Notes: generated by a model from the sequence alone, not told the origin. Positions 1 to 12,202 are shown, numbered from the stretch's first letter. The stretch is DNA of 64,000 nucleotides from Gemmatimonadaceae bacterium (GCA_035533015.1 DATLUQ010000047.1:30218-94217); one strand, 5' to 3'. Made by a program: numbers and translations.

Positions 1-1
1 A

Positions 2-247
2 CTGACCACGCTGGAACAGATCCGGACCGTCTGCGCCGCGCTGTCCAAGCCGGTGAACGTGCTGGCGAGGCCAGATTTCTCGTTCGACCAGCTCGTGGAG
101 GCGGGGGCCAAACGCGTGAGCGTCGGTGGCGCCCTGGCGTGGGTTGCCGCACGAGCGATGGCCGATGCGGCGATCGCCATCCGCGACCACGGCGATTTCT
201 CGGCGCTGTCGGCGCGGGTGCCGCTAGTCGATTGGTTCAGATCTTGA
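2..247 (+). CDS. Isocitrate lyase/PEP mutase family protein, C-terminal fragment
   Basis: The window opens inside this gene; the frame is open from base 2 to the TGA at 245-247, leaving about 81 residues. The segment with KPVNVLARP, then VEAGAKRVSVGGALAW and a helical tail, matches the last strands and helices of the (beta/alpha)8 barrel in the isocitrate lyase/phosphoenolpyruvate mutase superfamily, where a late strand reads 'P.NV' and the next 'GV.RVS.G'. Members of this family cleave or rearrange C-C or C-P bonds of 2-oxo acids or their enol forms. The catalytic Cys/Lys loop would lie upstream of the window, so the exact substrate (2-methylisocitrate, oxaloacetate, phosphonopyruvate) cannot be told. 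Confidence 0.8.
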   Translation: MTTLEQIRTVCAALSKPVNVLARPDFSFDQLVEAGAKRVSVGGALAWVAARAMADAAIAIRDHGDFSALSARVPLVDWFRS

Positions 248-439
248 TATGGCAGGACGGAGCGGCACGTGCGCACGCCTGAAGGCTTGATCCACAACCA
301 CGGCACCATTCGCTCTGCCCTAGCAGTACGGGCACGGGGGCTCATCGCCAATACGGCATTACCCACATGGCCGCCTGACGCGAGATCCTGCATGCGGGAA
401 ACCCGCATCGCGCAATCTCTCTCCAGCCTAAGACCAACG

Positions 440-1510
440 ATGCGTACCACGTTCGGAGTGTTGTTAGCCGGCGCCACGCTGATCGGCGCCGTGCCGCTCG
501 CGGCCCAGGGGACGTCTTGCTTCGCCACCGCAACATCGATGACGCCAGCCGGGTGGCACGCCGTCGCCCTGGCATCACCCCGCGCCCCGCGAGGGCCCCT
601 GCGGCTCGTCGCGGACATCCCGCTTCCCGGGCCCGCGAACCGCTTCGACTACCAGAGCATCGATCCGGCGGCTGGCCGGCTGTACATCAGTCATATGGAC
701 GCTGGGCAGTTGGTCGTGTTCGATCTCAATTCGTCGCGTGTGGTCGGCGAGGTTGACGGCGTCGCACGAGTCACCGGAGTATTGGCCGTTCCCGCCGTTC
801 ATTCCGTTTACGTCTCGGCACCGGGCGGCCACCAAGTCGCGGTAATCGATGACCGCACGCTCGCCATCAAGGGGCGCGTCGGCCCCATCCGATTCCCGGA
901 TGGGATCGCGTATGCGCCGTTGGTGCACAAGGTATTCGTGTCGGACGAATCGGGCGGGGCGGACGTCGTGATCGATGCAGCCACGAACACCAAGCGCGCC
1001 ACCATCGCGCTGGGGGGCGAGGCCGGCAACACCCACTACGACTCGGTGTCGCACTGCGTGTTGGCGGCGGTCCAGACGAAGAACCAACTCGTGGCCATCG
1101 ACCCCGTGCGCGAGCGCGTCGTCCAGCGGTACGACCTACCTGGATCGGACGGGCCTCACGGCTTCACGCTCGACGAGGCGGGGCGCCTGGCGTTTGTGTC
1201 GAGTGAGGGGAGTGGCGTGCTGCAGGTGGTGGACCTGCGCACCATGCGGGTGCTGTCCACGCACCGGGTGGGAGACGATCCCGACGTGCTGGCCTGGGAT
1301 CCGGGATGGCGCCGACTCTACGTCGCGTCGGAATCCGGCGTCGTGAGCGCGTTCGAGGCGGACGGGGCGGTGGTCCGGCCGCTCGGCGATCTACGTGCCC
1401 CGCATGCCCACACCGTGGCCGTGGATCCGCGAACGCACCTCGTGTATCTCCCGCTGCAGAACCTGGGCGGGCGGCCCGTCCTTCGGGTGCTCACGCCGCT
1501 GCCTCAATGA
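440..1510 (+). CDS. Secreted YncE-like beta-propeller protein
   Basis: A 356-aa protein. The frame is open further upstream, but the ATG at 440 starts a clear signal peptide (MRTTFGVLLAGATLIGAVPL, then AAQG), so I take that start. The mature part is a chain of about 40-residue repeats with the pattern 'GRLYISH..GQLVVFDL....VVGEVDG', 'KVFVSDESGGADVVIDAATN' and 'RLAFVSSEGSGVLQVVDLRTM', typical of seven-bladed YVTN/YncE propellers. Such proteins are periplasmic or secreted; some bind DNA, metals or partner proteins, many have no known role. It stands alone, with a 190-base gap upstream and 430 bases downstream. Function unassigned. Confidence 0.75.
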   Translation: MRTTFGVLLAGATLIGAVPLAAQGTSCFATATSMTPAGWHAVALASPRAPRGPLRLVADIPLPGPANRFDYQSIDPAAGRLYISHMDAGQLVVFDLNSSRVVGEVDGVARVTGVLAVPAVHSVYVSAPGGHQVAVIDDRTLAIKGRVGPIRFPDGIAYAPLVHKVFVSDESGGADVVIDAATNTKRATIALGGEAGNTHYDSVSHCVLAAVQTKNQLVAIDPVRERVVQRYDLPGSDGPHGFTLDEAGRLAFVSSEGSGVLQVVDLRTMRVLSTHRVGDDPDVLAWDPGWRRLYVASESGVVSAFEADGAVVRPLGDLRAPHAHTVAVDPRTHLVYLPLQNLGGRPVLRVLTPLPQ

Positions 1511-1937
1511 CCGGACTGGGCCGCATGATCATCGGGCCCCACCTTGGATCCTGTACGGCGGAACGAACGTTCGATGACGCGTCGGCGCGCGCCACGAGCC
1601 GTGAGCCGCCTGCTTGGACCAGGGTCCCGGAACAGGTGCCCCGCCGGGGAAGGCCCGCGGGCCAATTCGCGCCCTTGACAGCAACCGGGGCAGATAGAGC
1701 GCAATGCGTGGTCTCCCGGAACTCCGTGAGCACGCTCGACGGGCCTATGGGCCACAACAAAACCGGAGAACTGATGCCAGATATTCTCCAGATAGTCTAT
1801 GCCCTTTTTTATGCCCGACGCGTCTTGCCACAGAGGGGCAAGCACACTCGCCAACAGAGGCCCGCCGGGGGCATAAACCGACGACTCGCGCCAAAACGCT
1901 TGATCGTAAAGCATTAACCAACAATAACTTACAAAAG
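1511..1937. other. Gene-free stretch beside tRNA-Met
   Basis: No convincing gene on either strand. The right half (about 1745-1937) is visibly poorer in G+C than the rest of the window, with runs such as TTTTTT at 1805-1810 and a stretch rich in A and T next to the tRNA. A 6-bp inverted repeat (GGAGAA 1765-1770, TTCTCC 1784-1789) is present but has no adjacent T-run. The frames open here overlap the real propeller gene or run into the tRNA and do not show coding-type third-position bias. Confidence 0.6.
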
Positions 1938-2011
1938 TAGCAGGGGTGGGACTCGAACCCACGACCCCGGCATTATGAGTGCCGTGCTCTAACCACCTGA
2001 GCTACCCTGCC
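1938..2011 (-). tRNA. tRNA-Met (CAT)
   Basis: The reverse complement folds as a 74-nt cloverleaf: acceptor GGCAGGG paired with CCCTGCT (a G-U at 1-72) and discriminator A; D-arm GCTC...GAGC; anticodon stem CGGCA/TGCCG around loop CTCATAA, anticodon CAT; T-arm GTGGG-TTCGAGT-CCCAC. CCA is not encoded. The normal 1-72 pair and the anticodon stem without the three G-C pairs of an initiator point to elongator Met; an Ile2 tRNA that is lysidine-modified at the CAT anticodon cannot be excluded by eye. Confidence 0.93.
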
Positions 2012-2060
2012 CCACGTCCTACGCTGGCCGATAACCTAATCACGGCCTTGCTCAACAGAA

Positions 2061-2088
2061 ACCGGCCGGCCCTTTCGGACCGGCCGGT
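2061..2088 (-). terminator. Hairpin after tRNA-fMet
   Basis: Perfect 9-bp inverted repeat ACCGGCCGG (2061-2069) / CCGGCCGGT (2080-2088) with a 10-nt loop, lying between the two tRNA genes. Read on the minus strand it directly follows tRNA-fMet and is followed by TTTCTGTT, a weak U-rich tail. It may end transcription of tRNA-fMet or act as a processing stem between the two tRNAs. Confidence 0.55.
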
Positions 2089-2091
2089 AAA

Positions 2092-2165
<74 letters not shown>

Positions 2166-2200
2166 CCAGTGCCTGAAAGGTAGCCCCGATCAACTGCCGG

Positions 2201-4057
2201 TCAAGCCCGTGCGGCAGCCGACGAACTCGTTCTGAGCGCGTTCAAGATCACTGCCACATCGATCGCTTCCTGCAACAGCGCGCCCACGGTCGGCACGATG
2301 TCCCCTCGCGCCGCGAACACCATCGCCACCGCGCTCAGCCCCAACCCGACCCAGATACTCTGGCGCGCCACGCGCAGCGTGCGCTGGCCGATGCGGATGG
2401 CCTCGACGACGCGCGCCGGTTCATCCACCAGGATCACGACGTCCGCCGCCTCGGCGGTGATGCCCCCGCCGTGCCCGGCCAGGGCAATCCCCACGTTGGC
2501 CGCGGTAAGCGCGGGCGCGTCGTTGACGCCGTCTCCCACCATCACCACGCGCGCCCCCTCGTGCACCAACCGGTTCACCACAGCCACCTTGTCCTCGGGC
2601 AGCAGGTCGCCGTGCACCTCGGAGATCCCGACTTCCTGCGCCACCTGCCGCGCGTTGGGCGTGTGGTCCCCCGAGAGCAGCACGGTGTGGTGAATGCCAA
2701 GCCGTCCCAGGTCGATCAACACGGCGGCGATGCCGGGGCGGAGCTGGTCGGCATAGTCCACGATGCCCGCCAGGCACCCGTCCACGGCCACGTAGGCCCG
2801 AAGCCCGTCTCCCCCGTGTTCGAGCGCCGCCACCGACTCGAGCGACACGCCGTGCCGTTCCAGGATGTAGGTTCGCGCGCCCACCGCCACTTCGCGCCCG
2901 TCCACGTCTCCCACGAGCCCGCGACCCGGCGTCTCGCGCAGGTGGCGCGGCGTGGGCAGCCGGCCCACCCGCCGCTCGCCCTCGCGCACGACGGTGCGTG
3001 CCAGCAGATGGCTCGAACCCTGCTCCAATGCGGCGGCCAACCGGAACACTTCGTCTTCGGTGAAGCCGGGCGCGGGCACCACGCGATTCACCTCGGGCAT
3101 GCCCACGGTCAACGTGCCGGTCTTGTCGAACACCGCGGTGTCCACGCGGCTCAACTGCTCCAGCGCACCGCCGTTGCGCACGATCACCATGCGCCGGGCG
3201 GCGGCGTTGATTCCACCGATGATCGCGATGGGCGTGGCGAGGATGAGTGGACAGGGCGTGGCCACGACGAGCACCGCCAACACGCGCACCCAATCGTGCG
3301 TGGCGAAGTACGCCCCGGCGCACACGACGAGCGTGAGGGGCGTGAACCACACGGCGTAACGGTCGGCCACGCGCTGCAGGGGCGACTTGCTCGCCTGCGC
3401 GTGCCGCACCAGGTCCACGATGCGCGCGTACTGGCTCTCCTTGGCCAGCGTCGTCGCGCGCACGGTCAGCGCCCCATCGCCGTTGACGCTGCCGCTCATG
3501 AGGCCCGCCCCGGGCTCGGCGCTCACCGGCATCGGTTCTCCGGTGAGGCGCGACGCGTCGACCAGCGAGTGCCCGTCGGTCACGACGCCGTCGCAGGGGA
3601 CGAGTTCGCCGGCGCGCACCATCAACAGATCGCCAACTTGGACGTCGTCCACCACGATGTCGGTCACGCCGCTGCCGTCCAGCCGGTGGGCCGTGCGCGG
3701 GGCGGCGGCCTCGAGTTCGTGGATGGCGCGAGACGCGCGCCCTTCGGCGTAGTGCTCGAGCGCCTCGCCCCCGGTCTGCATGAGCACGATGACCAACCCG
3801 GCCAGCGGCTGGCCGATTGCCACGGCGCCCACGATGGCGAGCATCGCCACGACGTCGGTGGCGAAGTGGCCGGACAACGCCCCGCGCACCGTGCGCCAGA
3901 CCACGGGAGCGCCCACCACGACGAGTCCCCCGAGCCATACCCAGTGACTGGCCGCTACCCCGTTGGCTCCGGCGCGCGCCACGACGCCCATGCCGATGAC
4001 GAACAGAGTCGCCGCCGGCAGGAGAACGGCACGGATTCTGAATCCGTCAGCCCGCAC
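2201..4057 (-). CDS. Heavy-metal translocating P1B-type ATPase
   Basis: About 618 aa, an ATP-driven metal cation pump of the inner membrane. Visible in order: N-terminal TM helices, actuator loop with LTGEP, a membrane CPx motif reading TPCPL, phosphorylation site DKTGTLT, and hinge GDGVNDAP. No HMA domain precedes the first helix. The P1B nucleotide-domain 'HP' reads SSHLLAR, so Pro is replaced by Leu. I prefer the GTG at 4057, preceded by GGAGG and overlapping the end of the upstream stress-protein gene by 11 bases. An in-frame ATG at 4096 would add 13 residues with a CSQC motif but overlap that gene by 50 bases. TPCPL does not fix the metal; Zn/Cd/Co or Cu are possible. Confidence 0.9.
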   Translation of the reverse strand: MRADGFRIRAVLLPAATLFVIGMGVVARAGANGVAASHWVWLGGLVVVGAPVVWRTVRGALSGHFATDVVAMLAIVGAVAIGQPLAGLVIVLMQTGGEALEHYAEGRASRAIHELEAAAPRTAHRLDGSGVTDIVVDDVQVGDLLMVRAGELVPCDGVVTDGHSLVDASRLTGEPMPVSAEPGAGLMSGSVNGDGALTVRATTLAKESQYARIVDLVRHAQASKSPLQRVADRYAVWFTPLTLVVCAGAYFATHDWVRVLAVLVVATPCPLILATPIAIIGGINAAARRMVIVRNGGALEQLSRVDTAVFDKTGTLTVGMPEVNRVVPAPGFTEDEVFRLAAALEQGSSHLLARTVVREGERRVGRLPTPRHLRETPGRGLVGDVDGREVAVGARTYILERHGVSLESVAALEHGGDGLRAYVAVDGCLAGIVDYADQLRPGIAAVLIDLGRLGIHHTVLLSGDHTPNARQVAQEVGISEVHGDLLPEDKVAVVNRLVHEGARVVMVGDGVNDAPALTAANVGIALAGHGGGITAEAADVVILVDEPARVVEAIRIGQRTLRVARQSIWVGLGLSAVAMVFAARGDIVPTVGALLQEAIDVAVILNALRTSSSAAARA

Positions 4058-4943
4058 GCGCCTCCGGCGGCACTGCGAACACCGAGCAGCGCGCACCCCT
4101 GATCAGTTTGGTCGACACGCGGCCCAGGACGGCACGGACCACGAGGCCGTGGCCGTGCGTGCCGGTGACGATGAGATCGGCCTGCGTCCGCTCGGCCTGG
4201 GCGAGCAGCTCCCGGGCCGGGTCGCCATAGAGGATGACATCCTCGGCCGCCACCCATGAGGGAATCGTAATACGCTTGCGCAACTCCCGGAAGCTGGCCC
4301 GCACCGCGTTCTCGTACGCGTCGTCCCAGGCCGGCCACACCCCCATGGAAATGTCGCGCGGCACCACGTGCGCCAGGGCAAGCTTGGTCCCGTCGCCGAA
4401 CAGGGGCATGGCGGCCGCCAACGCCCGCTCGCTCGTCTCGCTGAAATCCATCGCCGCCACCACGCGCGTGGGAAGCGCCTCGGCCGCCGGCGCCACGGCG
4501 AGCACGGGAACGCCGGCCAGGCGCAGCACGCGCAGCGCGGTCTCGCCGCCGAACCAGCGGTCGATCACGCCGTGTTCACCCAGGCCGAGCACGATCAGAT
4601 CGGCGTTGGCTTCGTGCGCCACCCGGGCGATGGTCGCGTCGGGGCGCCCGTCGATCTGCTCCACCGACCAGGAGGCCGATTCGGGAGCGCCGCGGGCCAG
4701 TTGGTCGAGTACGTGCCGTTTCAACTCGTCGTGCCGCGCCGTCTCGATCTCGGGCACCAGGGGCAGGTTGCCCTCGGGAGTCACGAACGGCATCGGCTCG
4801 ACGGCCGTGACCACGCGGATCTGCGCCCCGTCCCGTTGCGCGATGAGGCGCACGATGTGAATGGTCGCGTCCATGGCCGGCGAGCCATCGCTGGCCAACA
4901 GCAAGACCGAGAACTTGCGGCGCGACTCCGATGCAGTGGTCAT
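4047..4943 (-). CDS. Universal stress protein, tandem UspA domains
   Basis: 298 aa with two Usp (Rossmann-like) domains: the first begins FSVLLLASDGSPAMDATIHI (about residues 10-145), the second TRVVAAMDFSETSERALAAA (about 155-290). The second ends with VTGTHGHGLVVRAVLGRVST, close to the G-x2-G-x9-G nucleotide-binding pattern but with Arg where ATP-binding members have Ser/Thr. Start ATG has GGAG six bases upstream. Its 3' end overlaps the P-type ATPase gene, so the two are probably co-translated; pairing of a stress protein with a metal pump suggests a shared stress response, but no regulator is adjacent. Confidence 0.9.
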   Translation of the reverse strand: MTTASESRRKFSVLLLASDGSPAMDATIHIVRLIAQRDGAQIRVVTAVEPMPFVTPEGNLPLVPEIETARHDELKRHVLDQLARGAPESASWSVEQIDGRPDATIARVAHEANADLIVLGLGEHGVIDRWFGGETALRVLRLAGVPVLAVAPAAEALPTRVVAAMDFSETSERALAAAMPLFGDGTKLALAHVVPRDISMGVWPAWDDAYENAVRASFRELRKRITIPSWVAAEDVILYGDPARELLAQAERTQADLIVTGTHGHGLVVRAVLGRVSTKLIRGARCSVFAVPPEARAG

Positions 4944-5090
4944 GGCGTCTCCGGCTGTCCTTGGCAGGCAGGCAATAGAGGTTCCGAGGGAAGCCTACCA
5001 CGCGCCGCGCAGCGGGAGTGTCGCACAATCACCGATTCTCTGCCCGGAAAACGCGTGACGGCTGTCCGGCATTCCCCCACGGACCAGCGA

Positions 5091-7462
<2,372 letters not shown>

Positions 7463-7463
<1 letters not shown>

Positions 7464-8410
7464 CAGACCGAAAGGTGATCGTGGCCGCGGCCCGCCGCAA
7501 CGCGACGTCCCGCGTCCCGCACCTCCACGATGCCGGGATGGTCGGCCACAGCGCGGCCCACGGCCGTCAACGGCAGGCCGAACAGCGACGCGAACGCCGT
7601 CGAGTCGAGCCCCTGGGGCGCGGCCACCAGCAGTTCGTACTCCTCTCCACTGGCCAGTGCGTCGCGCGGCGAAACACCGGCACCCACCGGCACGGCTCCC
7701 AACTCGAGTTCGATGCCCACGCCGCTCGCGGCGGCGAGATGCCCGGCGTCGGCCGCCAGGCCGTCGGAAATATCGATGGCCGCCGTGGCGCCCGCGGCCG
7801 CCATCCAGCGTGCCTCGGCAATCCGGGCCACCGGGCGAGCGAACCGCTCGCGCTGCTCGGGGGACGGCGCGCGGCCGGCGAGGAACGCGGAGAGCGCGGC
7901 CCCCACTGCCCCCACACGACCGGTCAGGTAGAGCGTATCGCCCGGCCGCACGGCATCGCGGCGCAACACGGCGCCCGCGTGGCCGAGCACCGTGGTCGTG
8001 ATGCTGAACTCGGCGCCCGCCGAAAGGTTACCACCCAGAACCTTCGTCTCGGCATTCGATACGGCGACGCCGATGCCCTCGGCGATCTCGGAGAGCTTGT
8101 CGCGCCACGGCTCGGGGAGCACGATGGCGGTGAGCACGCCCAACGGCTGCGCAGCCATGGCGGCGAGATCGCTGAGCGCGGCCGTCACGGCGCGATAGCC
8201 GATCTCGGCGGGGGTGAGCCAGCCGCGGCGAAAGTGCACCCCCTCGACCGCGGTGTCGACGCTCGCGATGAGATGCTCGCCCGGCGGAACGTCGAGCACG
8301 GCCGCGTCGTCGCCGGCGCCGGCGCTGTGCGGGCCCCACTGCTCGAGGAGCCGGCGGATGGCGTCGAACTCCGCGCCCGGCCCCATGCCGGTGTGTCCCG
8401 GATTGCTCAC
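7463..8410 (-). CDS. thiL: Thiamine-monophosphate kinase
   Basis: 315 aa; phosphorylates thiamine monophosphate to the active cofactor TPP. Shows the AIR-synthase-like fold markers: GAGDDAAVL near residue 32, DTAVEGVHFRRGW, SDLAAMAAQPLGVL, and the C-terminal DISDGLAADAGHLA. Length fits ThiL (about 310-330). GTG start overlaps the stop of the upstream NAD(P)HX repair gene. No TPP riboswitch is visible; the gene is internal to a coupled string. Confidence 0.95.
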
Positions 8411-10092
8411 GCGCGGTGCTCCACCGCCGGCAACTCCACGAGCACCGGCGGCCGGGGTGCGGCACTGCTCAACCGCCAGGCGTCGGGGAGCGCCGCCACG
8501 ACGTCGTCGAGAATGAGGCCGCGCGCGTCGCGCCGCGGCGGCACCCGCGCCCCCGCAACGCGCACACCGGAGCGATCGTCGCCGTCATCGAGCGGTTCGT
8601 CCAGGTCGGCGTCGAACGGTGCCTCGCCGTGTGCGGGACCGAGTTGCACCAGTTCGGCGGCGCGGCCGTGCACCCAGGCGGCGCAGGCGGCGGCCGGCGC
8701 GGACGCGCCCATCTGGGCGAGCAAGGTCACGGTGATGCCGGTGAGCACGTCGCCGCTGCCGCCGGTGGCGAGCACGGGCGTGCCCGCGGCGCTCACGAAG
8801 CGCGCGGCGCCATCCGATGCGAAGATCACCGTGGGCGTGCCCTTGAGGAGCACGGTGGCGCCCAGCCGCACGGCGAGGCGGCGTCCGATATCGAAGCGGT
8901 GGTCGAGAACTTCGGGTACCGTGGTACCGGTGAGACGGGCGAACTCCGCCGGGTGGGGGGTGAGCACGGCGTTCCGGCCGCCGAGCAGCGCGGCCAGCGC
9001 ATCGAGCGCTCCTGCGAATACGTTGAGCGCGTCGGCATCGAGCACCACGGGACCGCGCCAGTCCGTGAGCACGCGATGCACCAGGGCGCGCGAGCGCGGT
9101 GTGTGCCCCAGGCCCGGCCCCACCGCCACCGCATCGGCCCAGCCGGTGATCTCGCGTTCCACATCGTCCCCCGTCGCGGGCCAGCCGGCGCTGAGCACGG
9201 CGGCCTCGGCGCGCCGCACCGCGTCGAGCGACGACGCATCGGCGATCACCTTCACGAGGCCGGCGCCTGCGCGGAGGGCCGCGCGCGCCGCCAGGATGAC
9301 CGCGCCCGACATGCCCTCGCCGCCGCCGATCACGGCCACCTTGCACCGCGTACCCTTGTGCGCGTCGGCGTGGATCACGGGAACCTGCGCGGCCACCCAG
9401 GGCTCGTCCACGAGCAGCGGCGCGTCGTCGCCGAGCGCCGCGTGCGCCCCGAGTCCGATGTCGAGCACCACGAGGTCGCCGCATACGCCACGCGAGACGA
9501 GCTGTCCGCGTTTCACGCTGCCGTACGTGAGCGTGAGATCGGCAATGAGGGCGTGCGTCGCGTCGCCGGTCGTCGCGTCGAGACCGGTGGGAAGGTCCAC
9601 CGCGGCCACCCTGGCGCCGCGCGCTCGTTGCGCGGTGACGATCGCCGCCACTTCGGCGATCGCGCCGCGCGGCGCACCCGACGAACCCGTGCCGAGCAGC
9701 GCATCGATCACCACGTCATACGCCGCGGTGCGCGCCGCGTCGACGGCGACCTCGTGCAGCGTGCGTCCACCCTCCGTGCGCGCTCGGGCGCGGGCGGCGA
9801 TCGCGTCATGCGATCTGCCGGGCGCCGCCTCGCAGACATCCACCTCGATGCCGCCGGCGGCCAGCACCCGCGCCACCACCCAGCCGTCGCCCCCGTTGTT
9901 GCCCGGCCCACAGCATACGAGCACGCGCCGTCCGACGAGCGGGCCGAAGCGGCGTTGGATCTCGTGCGCCGTGGCCGTGCCGGCGCGGTCCATGAGCGCG
10001 GCCGACGGAGTGCCCGCCGCGATGGCCGCCGCATCGCGCGCCGCGGCCTGCGCGGCAGTGACTACACGAACGAGAAGGCGGGGATCGGTCAT
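8407..10092 (-). CDS. nnr: Bifunctional NAD(P)HX epimerase/dehydratase
   Basis: 561 aa. Residues about 1-215 are the YjeF_N epimerase domain (CGPGNNGGDGWVVARVL; DALLGTG), which inverts the R to the S form of hydrated NAD(P)H. Residues about 225-490 are the ADP/ATP-dependent dehydratase (ribokinase-like), with VIGGGEGMSGAVILAARAAL, LTPHPAEFARL and the catalytic GGSGDVLTGI. Together they repair damaged nicotinamide cofactors. A C-terminal extension of about 55 residues (from DEPLDDGDDRSG) goes beyond the usual end and includes an acidic linker. It overlaps thiL downstream; the two are often neighbours. Confidence 0.95.
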   Translation of the reverse strand: MTDPRLLVRVVTAAQAAARDAAAIAAGTPSAALMDRAGTATAHEIQRRFGPLVGRRVLVCCGPGNNGGDGWVVARVLAAGGIEVDVCEAAPGRSHDAIAARARARTEGGRTLHEVAVDAARTAAYDVVIDALLGTGSSGAPRGAIAEVAAIVTAQRARGARVAAVDLPTGLDATTGDATHALIADLTLTYGSVKRGQLVSRGVCGDLVVLDIGLGAHAALGDDAPLLVDEPWVAAQVPVIHADAHKGTRCKVAVIGGGEGMSGAVILAARAALRAGAGLVKVIADASSLDAVRRAEAAVLSAGWPATGDDVEREITGWADAVAVGPGLGHTPRSRALVHRVLTDWRGPVVLDADALNVFAGALDALAALLGGRNAVLTPHPAEFARLTGTTVPEVLDHRFDIGRRLAVRLGATVLLKGTPTVIFASDGAARFVSAAGTPVLATGGSGDVLTGITVTLLAQMGASAPAAACAAWVHGRAAELVQLGPAHGEAPFDADLDEPLDDGDDRSGVRVAGARVPPRRDARGLILDDVVAALPDAWRLSSAAPRPPVLVELPAVEHRA

Positions 10093-10134
10093 ACGGCGTG
10101 CCGGAGGCCGGCGGCGCCGCGCGGCGTCACGGGC

Positions 10135-10335
10135 CTACTTCTGGGACGTACCGACGGTGCGGCCGTAGCTCAATTCGCCGTTGTCGATGCGCAGGTTGAA
10201 CCCACAGTCAGGATTGCTGCAGGCCCAGGCCTTGTACATGATCGGGGCGCCGTCGCGGCCGTAGTCGCTGAGCGGCAGCAGCACACCGGCGCCGCACTTG
10301 CGGCAGGCGGGCCATTCCACCGTGGCCGTGGTCAT
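10135..10335 (-). CDS. Small zinc-ribbon-like protein
   Basis: 66 aa. Two Cys pairs, CRKCG near the start and CSNPDCG about 30 residues later, would bind one Zn in a ribbon; the rest is short beta-rich sequence. I place the start at the ATG at 10335 (MTTATVEWPACRKCG), which overlaps the stop of the upstream Minf_1886-type gene as ATGA; the frame is open seven codons upstream. Function unknown; coupling suggests it works with its upstream neighbour. Confidence 0.75.
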   Translation of the reverse strand: MTTATVEWPACRKCGAGVLLPLSDYGRDGAPIMYKAWACSNPDCGFNLRIDNGELSYGRTVGTSQK

Positions 10336-10718
10336 GCGGGAATCGCCCCGCACCACGGGTAGGCGCGTTCGAACGCCTCATCGAAGTCGAAGGCGCCCGC
10401 GAATTCGTCGCGCGTGTCACTGGGCTGGCTGAGCAGGAAGCCGAGGTCGACGAGCGTGAACACGACGTCGCCGATGTCGCTGCTCGTGCGCACGCCCCAG
10501 TGTTCCAGCACTGGACGCGCCATCACGCCGAACCGATCGAGCGCCAGGTCACGGCAGGCCCAGGACAACTCGCGCCCCGTGATATGGCGTCGCTCCGACA
10601 GCCGTTGCTGGCAATACTCGAGCGCCGCGAGCACGAAGAGGTATGCTCGCTCGTCGAACCGCCGCTCATAGAGCAGGATGCGGTCCATGATGCCGTCGCG
10701 AAAGGTCAGTTCAGCCAC
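10332..10718 (-). CDS. Minf_1886 family protein
   Basis: 128 aa, soluble, acidic. The pattern RYDERAYLFVLAAL-like (here FDERAYLFVLAALEYCQQRL), then RHITGRELSWACRDLALDRFG and WGVRTSSDIGDVVFTLVDLG, matches the conserved Minf_1886 family of unknown function as I remember it. Followed by the coupled zinc-ribbon gene. The 138-base gap upstream separates it from the APC permease. Confidence 0.8.
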   Translation of the reverse strand: MAELTFRDGIMDRILLYERRFDERAYLFVLAALEYCQQRLSERRHITGRELSWACRDLALDRFGVMARPVLEHWGVRTSSDIGDVVFTLVDLGFLLSQPSDTRDEFAGAFDFDEAFERAYPWCGAIPA

Positions 10719-10856
10719 TGGATCTCAGGCGGTCAGGATCGTGCCGGGCCCCATGCCCGACGTGGACATTATGCGGCGTTTGCTTCGCAATCACAACTCC
10801 CCGGCGCTCTTGACATGGTGCGATACAGGGCCCGATATGTTGACACTGTCTCCGAA

Positions 10857-12202
10857 CTACCCTCGCCGCCGACCGACGGAGGCGTAGTACACCGGGATAC
10901 CCGCCACGACCACACCGAGCACGGCGGCCGTGGCCCACCGGCTGGACGGCGACCAGAGGGCATTGACGAGCAGGTAGACCGTCGAGAGCACGAACAGCGC
11001 GGGCACCACGGGATAGCCCGGCACGCGGAACGGCGGCTGGTAGCCGGCGCGCCGCCGCAAGACGAACACCGAGGCCACGCCCAGCGCGTAGAACGGCACG
11101 ATTGCGGTGACGAACGTGTCGGCCAGCTGCTCGAAGCTCCGCAGCAATACGAAGATGATGCCGAGCAGGCTGCTCAGTCCGATGGCGACGTAGGGCGTCT
11201 CGAACCTGTGGTGCACCGCCGCCACGCGACGGAAGAAGAGCCCGTCCTCGGCCATCGCGAAGAAGATGCGCGGCGCGGTGAGCAGCGAGCCGGTGAGGGT
11301 ACCGAAGGTGGAGAGCATCACCGTGACGCCCACGAACACCACGCCGGGCTGGCCGATCAGGCGCTGGGCCACGTCGGCCGCGACCAGCGGCGACTGCCGC
11401 ACCTCGCTCACCGGCATGACCGCCAGGTACGCGATGTTGGCCAGGAGGTAGATGCCGATCACGGCGAGCGTGCCCGTGATGAGCGCACGCGGCACGTTGC
11501 GTTGCGGATCGCGGACCTCGCCGGCCACGAAGCTCAGATCGGCCCAACCGTCATACGCCCAGAGCGTCGATACGAGCGCGAGCCCGAACGCCGGCAGCGT
11601 GAAGCTCCCCGCAGGCGCCACCGGCGTATAGTAGCCGCCGGTGTGCGGTAGCCCGATGGCGAGCGCGAACAGGATGATGAAGAGCAACCCGCCGTACTTG
11701 GCCAGCGTGGTCGCGTTGAGTACCAGCGCGCTCCACCTGACCCCGACGATGTTCACCGTGCCGAGCAGCGCGATGGCCGCCGCTGCCAGGTAGTGGGCGT
11801 ACGCGTCGTACGGCGCGAGCGCCGGATTGTACCCTGCCACGCGCAGGGCGTACTCGGCGAAGGTGATGGCGATGGCGCCGAGCGACGCGGCGCGGATGAC
11901 CGTCAGCTCGGACCATCCGAACAGAAAGGCCGGCATGCGCCCGAACCCCTCGCGGATGAACACGTACACGCCGCCGGTCTCGGGAAAGGCCGATCCGACT
12001 TCGGCCAGCGTGAGCGCGCCGCACAGCGCAAACAGGCCGCCCGTGACCCACACGCCGGCCAATGGCAACGGGCCGGGAAGCCGGTCGGCGATGCCGGCCG
12101 GCGAGCGGAAGATGCCCGACCCGATTGTCGAACCCACGAGAACCGCGACGGCGCTCCAGAAGCCCAACCGCCTCGGTAGCGCGCTGCGTTCCGTGGATCC
12201 GG

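Noticed and set aside
1765..1810. Terminator for the YncE-like gene (6-bp stem and T6 run)
   Set aside because: Stem is short with a 13-base loop, the T-run is 15 bases away and the gene ends 255 bases upstream.
1504..1962. Minus frame running out of tRNA-Met, which looked like a possible integrase or attachment-site gene
   Set aside because: No recombinase motifs (no R-H-R-Y), and no second copy of the tRNA 3' end was found nearby; kept only as a low-G+C stretch.
7475..10168. Plus-strand open frame of 897 codons antiparallel to thiL and the NAD(P)HX repair gene
   Set aside because: Mirror of two clearly homologous minus-strand genes; low-complexity Arg/Ser/Ala sequence without motifs, a by-product of high G+C.
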